DNA of 64,000 bases from Halomonas urumqiensis (GCF_003028575.1 NZ_PYUD01000008.1:45208-109207); one strand, 5' to 3'; shown: positions 16,513 to 25,912, numbered from the stretch's first letter. Numbers and translations are program-made. Notes: a model not told the origin generated them from the sequence alone.

Positions 16513-18188
16513 GGTGTATTCCCCATGTTGGACGCCTCGGCCCTCCCCCGGCCGCTGGCTGTGCTCGTTGGTAAAATCCCCGCATCCTCGAAGATCATGT
16601 CAGCGGCTTTCTCGGCAATCATGATGGTGGCCGCATTGGTGTTGCTGCTGATCAGTCTGGGCATGATCGACGCATCGACCACGCGCAACCCCTGCACCCC
16701 ATTCACGCGCAAGCGGGGGTCCACAACGGCGTCCGCATCGCGACCCATTCGGCAAGTGCCGACCGGGTGATAGACCGTATCGGCCTTGTTTCGGATGACG
16801 TCCAGCAGCTCGGCATCGCTTCTGACGTGGCCGGTGGTGAAGTTCCTGGTGATCCGGTTCGAGATTGGAGGCGTCTCCATGATCGCCATCACCTTTTTCA
16901 CGCTTTTCAGCAGCTGTGCGGCATCGCGTTCATCGAAAAGGAATCGTGGGTCGATCAGTGGGGCGGCCAATGGGTCGGCGGACGCCAGCCGTAGCGTGCC
17001 GCGGCTGCGGGGACGCAACATGCAAACATGGCAGGAAATGCCATAGCCCGGTCTGATCTGGCGACCATGGTCCTCGATCCGCGCGATGGCGAAGTGCAAC
17101 TGCGTATCGGGCCAAGCGTCCCCATCCTCACCGACGGAGAAAAACGCCCCGCCTTCGGCAAAGTTGGTGGTGAGCATGCCCAGTCCATCCCGCCTCCATT
17201 GCGACATGGCCTTGACCAGCCGCAGGCCACCCGCAATGCCGACGCCGAACACATCGGTGGTATTGACCCGGTAGGAAAGCACCATGTCGATATGGTCCTG
17301 CAGATTTTGCCCCACTCCTGGCGCATGATGTGCCACCTCGATTCCATGCTCGGCCAGGTGCTCGAATGGGCCGATCCCGGAGAGCATCAGAAGTTGCGGT
17401 GACTGCAAAGCGCCGGCGGAAATGATCACTTCCTTGCGCGCGAGTACCGTCCCTTCCACCCTTCCGCGCTGGTAGAGCACGCCTGTCGCGCGCTTGCCCT
17501 CGACCAGGACTTTTCGGGCGTGGACGCCGGTGATGACCGTCAGGTTCGGCCGGTCCATGACCGGATGCAGATAGGCCGCCGCGGCTGAGCAACGCTGGCC
17601 GCGCTTGGAATTGTGGAACTGAGTGACCTGGTAGACGCCGATCCCATCTTGGCATGCGCCATTGAAGTCATCGGTACGGCGCAGCTTGTTGGCCTCTCCG
17701 GCACGGATCCAGTCTTCGGTGATCTGGCGCGGTGAGACGGGATCGGTCACATGCAGCGGTCCGTCGCCGCCATGGTAGGCATCCGCCCCGCGTACATTGT
17801 TTTCCGAACGCCGAAAATAGGGCAGCACCTCATCATAGGACCAGCCATCACAGCCCATTTCAGCCCAGCCATCATAGTCACGACGATTGCCGCGGGTGTA
17901 GACCATCGCGTTAATCGCCGACGACCCACCCAACCCCTTACCACTCGGTTGATAGCCTCGACGCCCGTTCAGTCCAGGCTGGGGGACGGTTTCGAATGCC
18001 CGATTGTTGGCGCTGAACGGGTTGCTCGCCAGCTGTGCAACGACCCCGGTAGGCACCCTGACCAAGAGACCCTTGCCATCGCCCCCGGCTTCCAGAAGGC
18101 AGACGCTGACGTTGGGGTTCTGCGAGAGGCGCGCGGCCAGGGTGCTCCCTGCCGAGCCTCCGCCAACGATGACGTAGTCAAACTGCAT
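16509..18188 (-). CDS. GMC family FAD-dependent alcohol dehydrogenase
   Basis: About 559 residues of the glucose-methanol-choline oxidoreductase family (choline dehydrogenase BetA/AlkJ type). It has the FAD-binding [11 protein letters not shown] start, the GMC signatures around [18 protein letters not shown] (about 75-92) and the segment [15 protein letters not shown] (about 255), and the C-terminal catalytic region [10 protein letters not shown] with its histidine. ATG 18188 with GAGGTG upstream fits; a TTG at 18209 is less likely. It overlaps the monooxygenase gene by 11 bp. Expected to oxidise a primary or secondary alcohol to aldehyde or ketone with membrane quinones as acceptor, by analogy with AlkJ. 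Confidence 0.9.
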   Translation of the reverse strand: MQFDYVIVGGGSAGSTLAARLSQNPNVSVCLLEAGGDGKGLLVRVPTGVVAQLASNPFSANNRAFETVPQPGLNGRRGYQPSGKGLGGSSAINAMVYTRGNRRDYDGWAEMGCDGWSYDEVLPYFRRSENNVRGADAYHGGDGPLHVTDPVSPRQITEDWIRAGEANKLRRTDDFNGACQDGIGVYQVTQFHNSKRGQRCSAAAAYLHPVMDRPNLTVITGVHARKVLVEGKRATGVLYQRGRVEGTVLARKEVIISAGALQSPQLLMLSGIGPFEHLAEHGIEVAHHAPGVGQNLQDHIDMVLSYRVNTTDVFGVGIAGGLRLVKAMSQWRRDGLGMLTTNFAEGGAFFSVGEDGDAWPDTQLHFAIARIEDHGRQIRPGYGISCHVCMLRPRSRGTLRLASADPLAAPLIDPRFLFDERDAAQLLKSVKKVMAIMETPPISNRITRNFTTGHVRSDAELLDVIRNKADTVYHPVGTCRMGRDADAVVDPRLRVNGVQGLRVVDASIMPRLISSNTNAATIMIAEKAADMIFEDAGILPTSTASGRGRAEASNMGNTP

Positions 18189-19668
18189 GGGCCACCTCAG
18201 AGGCTTCAAGCCGGCGCATCGTCAGTTCATGGGTGTTCACGGATGCCATGGATTTGACGAAATCATGCCATGGATAGGGAAACACGGCGGGAACGCCATC
18301 GGCATCCAGGTACCAGCTATCGCAACCGGCCACCCAGACAGAGCCTTCCAGACCGTCCTTGATGTAGTGGGTGAATGACTGGACAGCCTCAGGCGTCGGC
18401 TCGATCTCATCGGCGCGCTTGTCGCGCCAGAGATCGATCAGCTTCAGCACATACTCGACCTGCTCCTCGGCGATACCGATGACGGAGTTATTGCCGATCG
18501 GTGACCCCGGGCCCAGCATCAGGAAGTAATTGGGGAAATGCTCCATCAGGATGGCTCGGCTGGTGCGAAAACGCCCTGCACCCCAGCTGTCCTCGATGGT
18601 ATGCCCGTTGCGACCGACCACCTCCATCGGGCGCATGAAGTTGAAATTATGAAACCCGGTGGAGAACACCAGCACGTCAAGCTCATGCAGCTTGCCATCA
18701 GTGGTGCGAACACCTTTGGGTTCGATCCGCGAAATGCCTTCCGTCAGCAGGTGGGCGTTGGGCTTCTGGATCGCTGAATAGAAGGTGGTATTCACCACCA
18801 GTCGCTTGCATCCGACGCCGTAATCCGGCGTCAGCTTGCGCCGCAACGTCTTGTCCCGCACAGCGAAGCGCAGGTGGGCTTTCACCAGAGCCTTCATTAG
18901 CGCGCCCTGCACGGGCGCTCCGACGGTGGCCTTGATGATGAATTGTTCGATAAAGGTTTTGTAGCACTGTTTCCAGAACTTCATGCGCTCGGGCTTTTTC
19001 TGCCAGCGTTTGCGCAGCCATTCCGGGAATTTCACGTTTGGAAACGGAAATACCCACTGTGGAGTGCGCTGGAACACGCTGACATCGTGCCCCGCCTTCA
19101 CCAGTTCGGGCACCACCTGGTGGGAGGTTGAGCCGGTACCGATCACACCAATCCGCTTGCCGGACAGATCCACATCGTGGTTCCAGCGTGCGGTATGCCA
19201 GCTTGCGCCTGCGAACTCGTCCCGCCCTTCGATCTCAGGATATTTCGGGTGGTGCAGCAGTCCAGTCGCGGCGATCACGAAGTCAACAACGAATACGGCA
19301 CCCTTATCCGTCTTGACTGTCCATTTCCCCAGGTCGTCGTACACACAGGAGGTCACGATCTCATTGAAGCGGACGGCTTCGGTCACACCGTATTTGTGGC
19401 CCACATACTCCATATAGTCCTGCAGTTCCTCGCCCACCGCGCATTGATGCTTCCAGGGAATGGGTTCGAAAGAAAAGCAGTAATGGTGCGATGGAATATC
19501 ACAGGCAACACCGGGGTAAGTGTTGTCGCGCCATGTACCACCGACACGATCTGCCTTTTCGATGATCGTGATGTCGGTAATGCCGGACTCTCGCAGCCGG
19601 ATTGCCGACAGTATCCCCGTTGCTCCGGCCCCGATAATGAGTACCGAAGGATTTCTCTTGTTCTTCAT
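18178..19668 (-). CDS. Flavin-containing Baeyer-Villiger-type monooxygenase
   Basis: About 496 residues from ATG 19668 with a GGGAGGA site. Rossmann motif for [12 protein letters not shown] near the N-terminus. The Baeyer-Villiger fingerprint FxGxxxHxxxW is present as [11 protein letters not shown] (about 150), followed by the NADPH-binding [11 protein letters not shown] (about 175) and [10 protein letters not shown]. Such class B flavoproteins insert one oxygen next to a carbonyl, making an ester or lactone. It is the first gene of a five-gene operon with GMC oxidoreductase, ligase, esterase and aldehyde dehydrogenase. The subfamily resembles steroid, cyclic or long-chain ketone monooxygenases; the substrate is unknown. 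Confidence 0.88.
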   Translation of the reverse strand: MKNKRNPSVLIIGAGATGILSAIRLRESGITDITIIEKADRVGGTWRDNTYPGVACDIPSHHYCFSFEPIPWKHQCAVGEELQDYMEYVGHKYGVTEAVRFNEIVTSCVYDDLGKWTVKTDKGAVFVVDFVIAATGLLHHPKYPEIEGRDEFAGASWHTARWNHDVDLSGKRIGVIGTGSTSHQVVPELVKAGHDVSVFQRTPQWVFPFPNVKFPEWLRKRWQKKPERMKFWKQCYKTFIEQFIIKATVGAPVQGALMKALVKAHLRFAVRDKTLRRKLTPDYGVGCKRLVVNTTFYSAIQKPNAHLLTEGISRIEPKGVRTTDGKLHELDVLVFSTGFHNFNFMRPMEVVGRNGHTIEDSWGAGRFRTSRAILMEHFPNYFLMLGPGSPIGNNSVIGIAEEQVEYVLKLIDLWRDKRADEIEPTPEAVQSFTHYIKDGLEGSVWVAGCDSWYLDADGVPAVFPYPWHDFVKSMASVNTHELTMRRLEASEVAHAV

Positions 19669-20458
19669 ATAAGCGATCCTCCCGACGCTCGGCCTTCGTG
19701 GCACCACCCCTGCTGACAGGGCCTCTATGCGGCCACCAATGACCTCCGTCCTGATATTTCGGGCAGAGCGACCAGTGTCTGGACTCGCGCCACCTACTAG
19801 CTAAACCGCACCAAGGGCATCACTGAGTCAGCGATGGCCGTATCTGTATTCCGCTGCCGCTCCACACTCCGGGGCATGCAACACACCCCATTCAAGGCCG
19901 ACCTCGTTACTGCTGTGATCGAAACGCTTGCGCCCGGATCAGCCCAGCAGTCGCTGGCCCCGTTAAAGAGACCGGCGGGCTGCTTCATCGATCCGCCATT
20001 GGTCGTATATGAACATCGCTGTCTATTAACAGACTATACCGTCTCCTATAGGTCGTCAACGGTTTTGGTGTCTTATTTGCCTCAACAGCATCGGAAGTAC
20101 TCCAAGGCCCCGTCTGATGTCGACATCGTATTGACCGGACTAATCAATCACCGCCTTATATACGGAATACCGTTTGAGCGCCTACGCTGGGTCACCCAGG
20201 TAAAACGCATGAGAGCTCAGTGAGGTCAGCCATCATCGAGAGCGGAGCGAGGTGATCAAAAGGCAATTCCTAAATAGCGTTGCACTTGGAACTTGAGACC
20301 GCCCTGCGTCAGGAGTCCACGATTTAGGATCCGCAACGAGTTAACGCATTATTATCTTTATACAAATACGATGGCTATCAAGACTAAAGCCAATGAATCC
20401 ATGAAAAACAGGCTCGAGTTGTCATATCAACAATCTTTGTCAACATGGATATAAACCT
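19669..20458. other. 790-bp gene-free junction between the catabolic operon and the AT-rich island
   Basis: No convincing gene. The right end of this gap (after about 20330) becomes AT-rich like the island beyond it. A short minus-strand frame (19797-19988) and a 129-codon plus-strand frame (19834-20223) show no recognisable family. The segment around 20281-20330 looks like the terminal part of an insertion sequence, but this could not be confirmed. The promoter of the Baeyer-Villiger operon should lie in 19669-19800; no near-consensus match was seen. Confidence 0.4.
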
Positions 20459-21505
20459 TTATGTGGCCAGGGCATAAACCCCAGCCATAAGGTGGCAACT
20501 ATCAGTAGGACATGTCGGCTGATTTGCCAATTCACGTAAGCGTCGAGCATCATCGCCACTTTGCTCTTCAGCGACTTTCCAAACTCCTTCAGCCCATAGG
20601 CGTTCATGATCATCAGATTCGGCCTGACTAAAAGACGTAATCTGGACGCCATTTTTCATAAGAAAATCTGCTTCTTTTTTCTGCAAGGCATCAAAATGAG
20701 CTACAGAGTCAATTTCAATTTTTTTGCCAGCCTGGTCAAGCACTTCCTGGGCATCAGCTTCCAATGCATTCCAGCGATCAAGATTCATAAAGATCATGAC
20801 CCCGACTTGCCCAAATTCGGGATCAGTCATGTAGCCAATGATTTCATGCCATTGAAGATCACTCGCCCCCGTCAATCCCCAGGCTGCACCATCAACCACA
20901 CCGCGTTGCAGCGCAGTATAGATATCTGTTACAGGCATATTGACTTGCGCGCCGCCAAGTTCTTCAATCATGGATTGGTAGGAAACTGTCCCTCGAATTC
21001 GACGGCCTTCCAGCCCTGGCACGCCAGTAATTGGATCGCGGAGATAAAAGCGGAAGCCTTTGCTGCCAGTCGATGGCGCGGAGATCAGTTTGAGGCCAAG
21101 CTCTTGATAATGCGCATCGATATAATCGATGATACCTTCCTCTCGACGTTTGACTGGGTCAACATCTATGGCATCTATGGAGAGTCCGACCGCGGTTGTG
21201 CCTGAGTGATATGCCGGGTGGGTAAAGAGCAAGTCAAATACACCGGCCTGAACGGGTTGCAACTGCTCAAATGTGGGTACAACATCAGGGCCTTGCACGG
21301 CAATTTGTACACTACCCTCGGATAACTTATCTACCATTTCGATAAACGAAGGACCTATTTCTCTATACCAGGCAAAGTTCGAAGGATACCCAGAGAGCAT
21401 ATTAAGCTCCTGAGACTCAACTTCTGAAGAGAACACGGCACCCACTGTACCTGTCACGGCAAACACGACTGCATAGAGCATGCTTTTATTTATTAAAGAC
21501 TTCAT
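20459..21505 (-). CDS. TRAP-type transporter solute-binding protein (DctP family)
   Basis: A 348-residue periplasmic receptor with an N-terminal signal peptide (about 1-32). DctP-family features include the SEGSVQIAVQGPDVVP stretch, GLEGRRIRG with the conserved substrate-binding arginine, and LQRGVVDGAAWGLTGA. TRAP receptors bind organic anions, often dicarboxylates or 2-oxoacids, and pass them to DctQ/DctM membrane subunits. No DctQ or DctM gene is in this window, so the receptor is an orphan here. It follows the carboxylase genes by 23 bp with an AGAGGAG site and should be co-transcribed, suggesting it captures or senses a substrate of that enzyme. Confidence 0.88.
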   Translation of the reverse strand: MKSLINKSMLYAVVFAVTGTVGAVFSSEVESQELNMLSGYPSNFAWYREIGPSFIEMVDKLSEGSVQIAVQGPDVVPTFEQLQPVQAGVFDLLFTHPAYHSGTTAVGLSIDAIDVDPVKRREEGIIDYIDAHYQELGLKLISAPSTGSKGFRFYLRDPITGVPGLEGRRIRGTVSYQSMIEELGGAQVNMPVTDIYTALQRGVVDGAAWGLTGASDLQWHEIIGYMTDPEFGQVGVMIFMNLDRWNALEADAQEVLDQAGKKIEIDSVAHFDALQKKEADFLMKNGVQITSFSQAESDDHERLWAEGVWKVAEEQSGDDARRLRELANQPTCPTDSCHLMAGVYALAT

Positions 21506-21528
21506 CTAGAGCTCCTCTGTTATCGTAT

Positions 21529-22887
21529 CTAGCACTTACTCTCGAGCAGACTGCCCACAAAGGCAGTGTTAAAATACCCAGACTTGAATTCTTTTCTGTT
21601 GATGAGTTCACTGTGAAACGTGGCTGTCGTTTTCACTCCGTCAACTTTCATTTCAGACAGGGCGCGCGTCATTCTCACAATGGCTTCATTACGATCAGCG
21701 CCCCAACAGATCAACTTTCCAATCATTGAATCGTAATACGGAGGAATTTTATAGCCACTCAGCAAATGGCTATCCATTCGAATCCCAAAGCCACCGGGTG
21801 GCCGATAGTTACCTATAGTGCCTGGACAAGGCATAAAGCCATTTTCCGGGTCTTCCGCATTTAGACGGCACTCTATTGCATGCCCATGAAGCGAAATGTC
21901 CTTCTGCTTGATCTCCAACAGCTGATCATCCGCGATCTTTATCTGCTCCTTGATGATATCAATGCCGGTAATCATTTCAGAGACGGGGTGCTCAACCTGA
22001 ACCCGTGTATTCATTTCAATGAAATAGAACTTTTTATCAACATTGTCGAATACGTATTCAACGGTTCCAGCGCTTTTGTACTTGACCTTTTTGGCCAAAC
22101 GGACCGCGGATTGACATAAATCTTCACGCTGAGCAGCACTTAAAATAGGCGAAGGAGCTTCTTCAACCAACTTCTGATTTCGGCGCTGAGCCGTGCAGTC
22201 GCGCTCACCAAGGTGAATGCAGCTTATACCATCAGCAAGCAACTGCACTTCAACGTGACGAATGTCTGTTAAATATTTTTCGATATAAACAGCAGGGTCG
22301 CCAAAAGCCACTTCCGCTTCAGACATAATCTCAGTCAAGTCTTGTTCCAAGGTGTTTTTTGACTTGACAACTCTCATACCCCGCCCACCACCACCAGCAG
22401 AAGCTTTTATGAGTAGTGGAAAACCAATCTTGTTAGCAATTTCCAATGCTTTCTCAGCTTCTGTCACTGCTCCATCAGAACCAGGTATTGTCGGGACTGA
22501 AGCAGAGTCAGCTATTTTTCTGGCCTCTATTTTATCTCCCATCTTGCTGATGATTTCAGCAGAGGGGCCAATGAAGACAATGTCATTGTCTTCGCATTTC
22601 TTTGCAAAATCTGCTTTTTCCGAAAGGAAGCCATAGCCAGGATGAATAGCATCTACGCCAAAGGCTAGAGCTGCACTAATGATCGCTTCTTGGTTTTGAT
22701 AGCTAAGTTGAGCGGGCGCAGGGCCAATACAAATAGCTGCATCAGCCATTTGTACTGGCAACGTATCCTTATCGGCTTCTGAATAAATCGCGATACTTTT
22801 TACGCCAAGCTCCTTGCAAGCTCGGATTATCCGGAGTGAAATCTCACCCCGATTAGCAACCATTATGCTTTTAATGTTATTCAACAT
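21529..22887 (-). CDS. Biotin carboxylase subunit (AccC/PycA-like)
   Basis: About 452 residues from ATG 22887 (an ATG at 22899 is possible). Biotin carboxylase carboxylates the biotin of a carrier protein using ATP and bicarbonate. Visible are MVANRGEISLRIIRAC at the N-terminus, HPGYGFLSE, the ATP-grasp glycine-rich loop KASAGGGGRGMRVV (about 160), EKYLTDIRHVEVQ, and FIEMNTRVQVEHPVSE. It closely resembles AccC. It lies in an operon with a carrier and an OadA/5S-type carboxyltransferase instead of AccA/AccD, so it more likely serves a 2-oxoacid carboxylase than acetyl-CoA carboxylase. Confidence 0.92.
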   Translation of the reverse strand: MLNNIKSIMVANRGEISLRIIRACKELGVKSIAIYSEADKDTLPVQMADAAICIGPAPAQLSYQNQEAIISAALAFGVDAIHPGYGFLSEKADFAKKCEDNDIVFIGPSAEIISKMGDKIEARKIADSASVPTIPGSDGAVTEAEKALEIANKIGFPLLIKASAGGGGRGMRVVKSKNTLEQDLTEIMSEAEVAFGDPAVYIEKYLTDIRHVEVQLLADGISCIHLGERDCTAQRRNQKLVEEAPSPILSAAQREDLCQSAVRLAKKVKYKSAGTVEYVFDNVDKKFYFIEMNTRVQVEHPVSEMITGIDIIKEQIKIADDQLLEIKQKDISLHGHAIECRLNAEDPENGFMPCPGTIGNYRPPGGFGIRMDSHLLSGYKIPPYYDSMIGKLICWGADRNEAIVRMTRALSEMKVDGVKTTATFHSELINRKEFKSGYFNTAFVGSLLESKC

Positions 22888-22915
22888 GAGGAATCCCATT
22901 TAACCGAGCTGAAAC

Positions 22916-23437
22916 TCATACTTTCTCAATAAGCATGATGGGCTGGCCGAATTCAACCGGCTGCTGGTCTTCTACATAAATCTCTTTTATGCGGCCATCA
23001 ACTTTAGCTTCCAAGTTGTTCATCAACTTCATTACTTCGATAATGCAAACAATCGACTTTGGTTTCACTTGCTGCCCCACTTCAACGAAAGCAGGAGCGC
23101 CAGGCTTCGGCGACTTATAGAAAGTCCCTACCATTGGTGCTTTGATTAACACCTCGTTCTCGCCAGCCGTCACTTCGGCTGGCGAGGCGGCGGGACTTTC
23201 AACAGGTGCACTTACGGGCTCTTTGATCTCGGTTTGATTTTGTATACCGCCGTTGGAAGTGACCGCTGAAGGAGCTGCAGTCGCTTCAGAGACGGCATTG
23301 CGACGAGTGTTTTCATTGCGGCTAATGAAAAGCTCAATCCCATCATATGAAAGTGATAGCTCACGGATATCACTGCTTTCTTTGACCCATTGGGTCAATT
23401 GCTTCAAGTCGTTAAGGCTGACATCCAGATTTTTCAT
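22916..23437 (-). CDS. Biotin carboxyl carrier protein (AccB-like)
   Basis: A 173-residue carrier. The N-terminal 40 residues (LNDLKQLTQWVKESSDIREL) resemble the AccB N-terminal domain; an Ala/Pro/Glu-rich linker follows; the C-terminal biotinyl domain (about 95-173) has VEVGQQVKPKSIVCIIEVMKLMNN, where the lysine is the biotinylation site. The motif is EVMKLMN instead of the common EAMKMMN. BirA encoded near the other end of the window would attach the biotin. A GAGGGGAGA site precedes the ATG. Confidence 0.92.
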   Translation of the reverse strand: MKNLDVSLNDLKQLTQWVKESSDIRELSLSYDGIELFISRNENTRRNAVSEATAAPSAVTSNGGIQNQTEIKEPVSAPVESPAASPAEVTAGENEVLIKAPMVGTFYKSPKPGAPAFVEVGQQVKPKSIVCIIEVMKLMNNLEAKVDGRIKEIYVEDQQPVEFGQPIMLIEKV

Positions 23438-23462
23438 GATGAGTCTCCCCTCTAGGAAAATA

Positions 23463-24980
23463 TTATCGTGAAATTGAAATATTCAAATTGCCAGTGGACA
23501 AGCTCACCTGTCTTTCATCTCCGCTAGCAAGATCTTTGATGAAGGAAACCAGCTGGCCACTTTCACCATCTCCAGACTCCCCGTTGGCAATGGCCTCTTT
23601 CATTGCATCGACTTGATTACCAGCGAACATGGCACGCAACAAAAGCTCATCTTTAGTTGCATTTGGATATTGCTGAGCAAGGTCATCCATCATCGGCTTA
23701 GGCTGCGCAGGCTTCTCACTTATTTCAGATGACCCATTGTCAATGATTTTTTTGTAGACCTCTGGATCAACCGGCCCTAACAGGCGCCCATAATATCCAA
23801 GAACGTATTTTTTAATTTCATTCGGCACTGTGCCATAACGCTCGCCTGAAATGACATTCATGACCGCTTGCGTCCCAACAAACTGGGCAAATGGCGTAAT
23901 CATGATTGGCCATGCCAGCTCTTTTCTTACTTTCGCTATTTCTTCGAGGAGCTCTTCATAACGATCCCCCAGGCCTGCCGTTTCTAGCTGCGCCTGGAAG
24001 TTTGATAGCATCCCGCCTGGAAGCTGGTGTTTGTAATGCAACGGATTATATTCGGCTGGCTTGCCTTCTGGCTTTCCTTCAACCTCACAAATGTTTTTGA
24101 AATAGCTGCTGACTTCATCAATTTTTTCATCGTCAACATTTACGATATAGCCAAGTTCTCGCAATGCCTTTACGATTGTCTGAGCAGCGGGCTGTCCAGC
24201 TCCATTTGCCAAAGGTGCAATAGACGTGTGTAAAAGATCGCAACCGAGCTCAACAGCTTCTAAATATACGAGTGGACATAATGAAGTTAAGCAGTGACTA
24301 TGAAGCTCAAGTGGTCGATTACCAATCACCTTTTTAATTGCAGGAACAAGAGTCCGAATTCGCTCTGGAGTCAGTAGCCCTCCAGCATCCTTGAGCATAA
24401 TGGCATCGACATCAGCTTGCTCAATTAGATCAATAGCCGTTTTTACAAAAAGCTCGTCTGTATGTACCGGGCTTTCGCAAAAGGAAAGCGCACCAAAAGT
24501 GTAAGCACCTAGCTTCTTGGCGCGCTTCAAACAACGGACAATATTGGAAACGTCATTCAACCCATCAAATGCCCCGATAACTCGAAAACCGTTGTTAAAT
24601 AGCTGATCTACCCAGCCATCAATCACATCATCAGGAAGAAAATCGAATGAAGCGATATTTTTTGAACGAATAAGGGCACGGAACTTTGTCTCAGGTGCAG
24701 CATTATGTAGTTTTCTTACTCGCTCCCATGGGTCTTCTTTCAGATAGCGTACTGAAACATCAAACTGAATGGGCGCCATCATATCAATATGATGGAAGCC
24801 AATATTATTCATTGTTTCTGCTATACCCAGCATATGCTCGGTACGCATGCGCGTCGCCCAAAGGCTTTGATGGGCATCACGAAAAGTTGTATCTATAATT
24901 TTAATTTCACGTTCACTATTTTTAGGCCGGCCACCTTCCCCAAAAATAGTCGCAATACTCTTTTGGTTTCCTTTCGTCAT
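23463..24980 (-). CDS. Carboxyltransferase subunit, OadA/PycB/transcarboxylase 5S family
   Basis: A 505-residue TIM-barrel carboxyltransferase. The metal-binding start IDTTFRDAHQSLWATRMRTE matches the pyruvate carboxylase/oxaloacetate decarboxylase family; further features are the lysine in MLKDAGGLL (about 198), the metal-binding HSHCL (about 225) and GAGQPA. A C-terminal helical domain follows (about 300-470), but there is no biotinyl domain, so the carrier is separate. Family members transfer CO2 between biotin and pyruvate or related 2-oxoacids. It is the first gene of the operon with a GAGGGGAG site. Pyruvate carboxylase is the default guess; other 2-oxoacids are possible. Confidence 0.9.
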   Translation of the reverse strand: MTKGNQKSIATIFGEGGRPKNSEREIKIIDTTFRDAHQSLWATRMRTEHMLGIAETMNNIGFHHIDMMAPIQFDVSVRYLKEDPWERVRKLHNAAPETKFRALIRSKNIASFDFLPDDVIDGWVDQLFNNGFRVIGAFDGLNDVSNIVRCLKRAKKLGAYTFGALSFCESPVHTDELFVKTAIDLIEQADVDAIMLKDAGGLLTPERIRTLVPAIKKVIGNRPLELHSHCLTSLCPLVYLEAVELGCDLLHTSIAPLANGAGQPAAQTIVKALRELGYIVNVDDEKIDEVSSYFKNICEVEGKPEGKPAEYNPLHYKHQLPGGMLSNFQAQLETAGLGDRYEELLEEIAKVRKELAWPIMITPFAQFVGTQAVMNVISGERYGTVPNEIKKYVLGYYGRLLGPVDPEVYKKIIDNGSSEISEKPAQPKPMMDDLAQQYPNATKDELLLRAMFAGNQVDAMKEAIANGESGDGESGQLVSFIKDLASGDERQVSLSTGNLNISISR

Positions 24981-25303
24981 TACCCGTGACTCCCCTCGAC
25001 CATATCAAATATTGTTTTCGTGATGTTACGTCTATTTCTGAGTGCCCCCATAATCGCATAGTGAACATATGTGTGCAAAATACATCACCATTGTTCTTTA
25101 GTCGGACGCGGCCTGCGCCTATCAGTGCGGCGATCATCTGGCCGACACCAGCGCACGCGGGCGCTGGCCTGCGGCTTGCGGGCTGGCGAAGAGAGAAGAG
25201 AAAAGAGGGGGGAGCGGGGAGCGGGGAGCGGCTTGACAGAAAGGCCAGTGGCCTCGAGCCCGGCGAGTTTATCTACCGGACTCGAGCGGGGAAACCCCGT
25301 TCT
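24981..25303. other. Intergenic region upstream of the carboxylase operon
   Basis: The left half (to about 25100) is AT-rich and should hold the promoter of the island operon. The right half is G/C-rich and contains the low-complexity purine run at 25186-25235. No gene was recognised. Confidence 0.5.
25186..25235. repeat. Purine-rich low-complexity repeat
   Basis: GAAGAGAGAAGAGAAAAGAG is followed by three tandem GGGGAGC-type units and CGGCTTG. It lies between the AT-rich island and ssb, at the right boundary of the island. Confidence 0.6.
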
Positions 25304-25313
25304 TCAGAACGGG
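25296..25313 (-). terminator. Hairpin overlapping the ssb stop codon
   Basis: CCCGTTC (25296-25302) pairs with GAACGGG (25307-25313) around the ssb stop. On the transcribed strand it is followed by GTTTCCCC. It is short and could act as the ssb terminator. Confidence 0.45.
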
Positions 25314-25912
25314 ATCTCGTCGTCGAAATCATCGAAGCTGCCGGGATCCGGCGCCCCATAGTTACCTTGCTGGGCATTGCCCTGTTGTGGGTTACCCTGC
25401 TGAGGATTGCCCTGCTGCGGACGCCCCTGGGCCGGCTGTGCAGCGGGGCGCTGCTGTTGGCCACCAGCGCCGCCGTAACCGCCTTGCTGGCCACCCTGCT
25501 GGCCACCATAACCACCGCCGCCTTGCGGGGGCATGTTACCACCCTGGGAAGCGCCGCCCTGATTGTCGCTGCCGCTGCGCGTATCGAGCATCTGCATGTC
25601 GTTGACGACGATTTCGGTGCTGTAGCGATCCTGCCCGTCCTGGCCCTGCCACTTGCGGGTCTGCAGGCGGCCCTCCACATAGATCCGCGAACCTTTCTTG
25701 AGGTATTGCTGACCGATTTCGGCGAGCTTGTTGAACATCACCAGGCTGTGCCATTCGGTACGCTCCTGGCGCTGCCCGCTCTGGCGATCCATCCAGGTAT
25801 CGGTGGTGGCAAGCCGCAGGTTGGCGACCGGGGCACCGGAAGGCAGAAATCGCACTTCCGGGTCCTGGCCGAGATTGCCAATGAGAATGACCTTGTTGAC
25901 GCCACGGGCCAT
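25304..25912 (-). CDS. ssb: Single-stranded DNA-binding protein
   Basis: A 202-residue SSB from ATG 25912, which has an AAGGAG site; an upstream in-frame codon at 25930 would add MTKESL. The OB fold (about 1-110) begins [20 protein letters not shown] and contains [14 protein letters not shown] Gly/Gln/Pro-rich linker (about 115-190) includes tandem [14 protein letters not shown] repeats. The acidic tip DDFDDEIPF recruits partner proteins of DNA replication and repair. Located next to the MFS gene and uvrA, the same order as in pseudomonads. Confidence 0.97.
   Translation of the reverse strand: MARGVNKVILIGNLGQDPEVRFLPSGAPVANLRLATTDTWMDRQSGQRQERTEWHSLVMFNKLAEIGQQYLKKGSRIYVEGRLQTRKWQGQDGQDRYSTEIVVNDMQMLDTRSGSDNQGGASQGGNMPPQGGGGYGGQQGGQQGGYGGAGGQQQRPAAQPAQGRPQQGNPQQGNPQQGNAQQGNYGAPDPGSFDDFDDEIPF

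Larger units (their letters stand above)
20459..24980. other. AT-rich genomic island with a biotin carboxylase set and TRAP receptor
   Basis: Hand-counted lines inside (for example 22261-22320 and 24601-24660) are about 40% GC, and one in the receptor gene about 45%, against about 63% in uvrA. Codon choice in the four genes is correspondingly A/T-ending. All four genes run on the minus strand with gaps of 16 to 28 bp. Boundaries fall in the gaps at about 20.3 and 25.1 kb. Confidence 0.75.

Noticed and set aside
15541..16770. 409-codon plus-strand frame opposite the acyl-CoA ligase
   Set aside because: Antisense shadow; the ligase has all family motifs.
19834..20223. 129-codon plus-strand frame in the junction
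   Set aside because: No ribosome binding site, no recognisable domain, mixed composition; considered chance.
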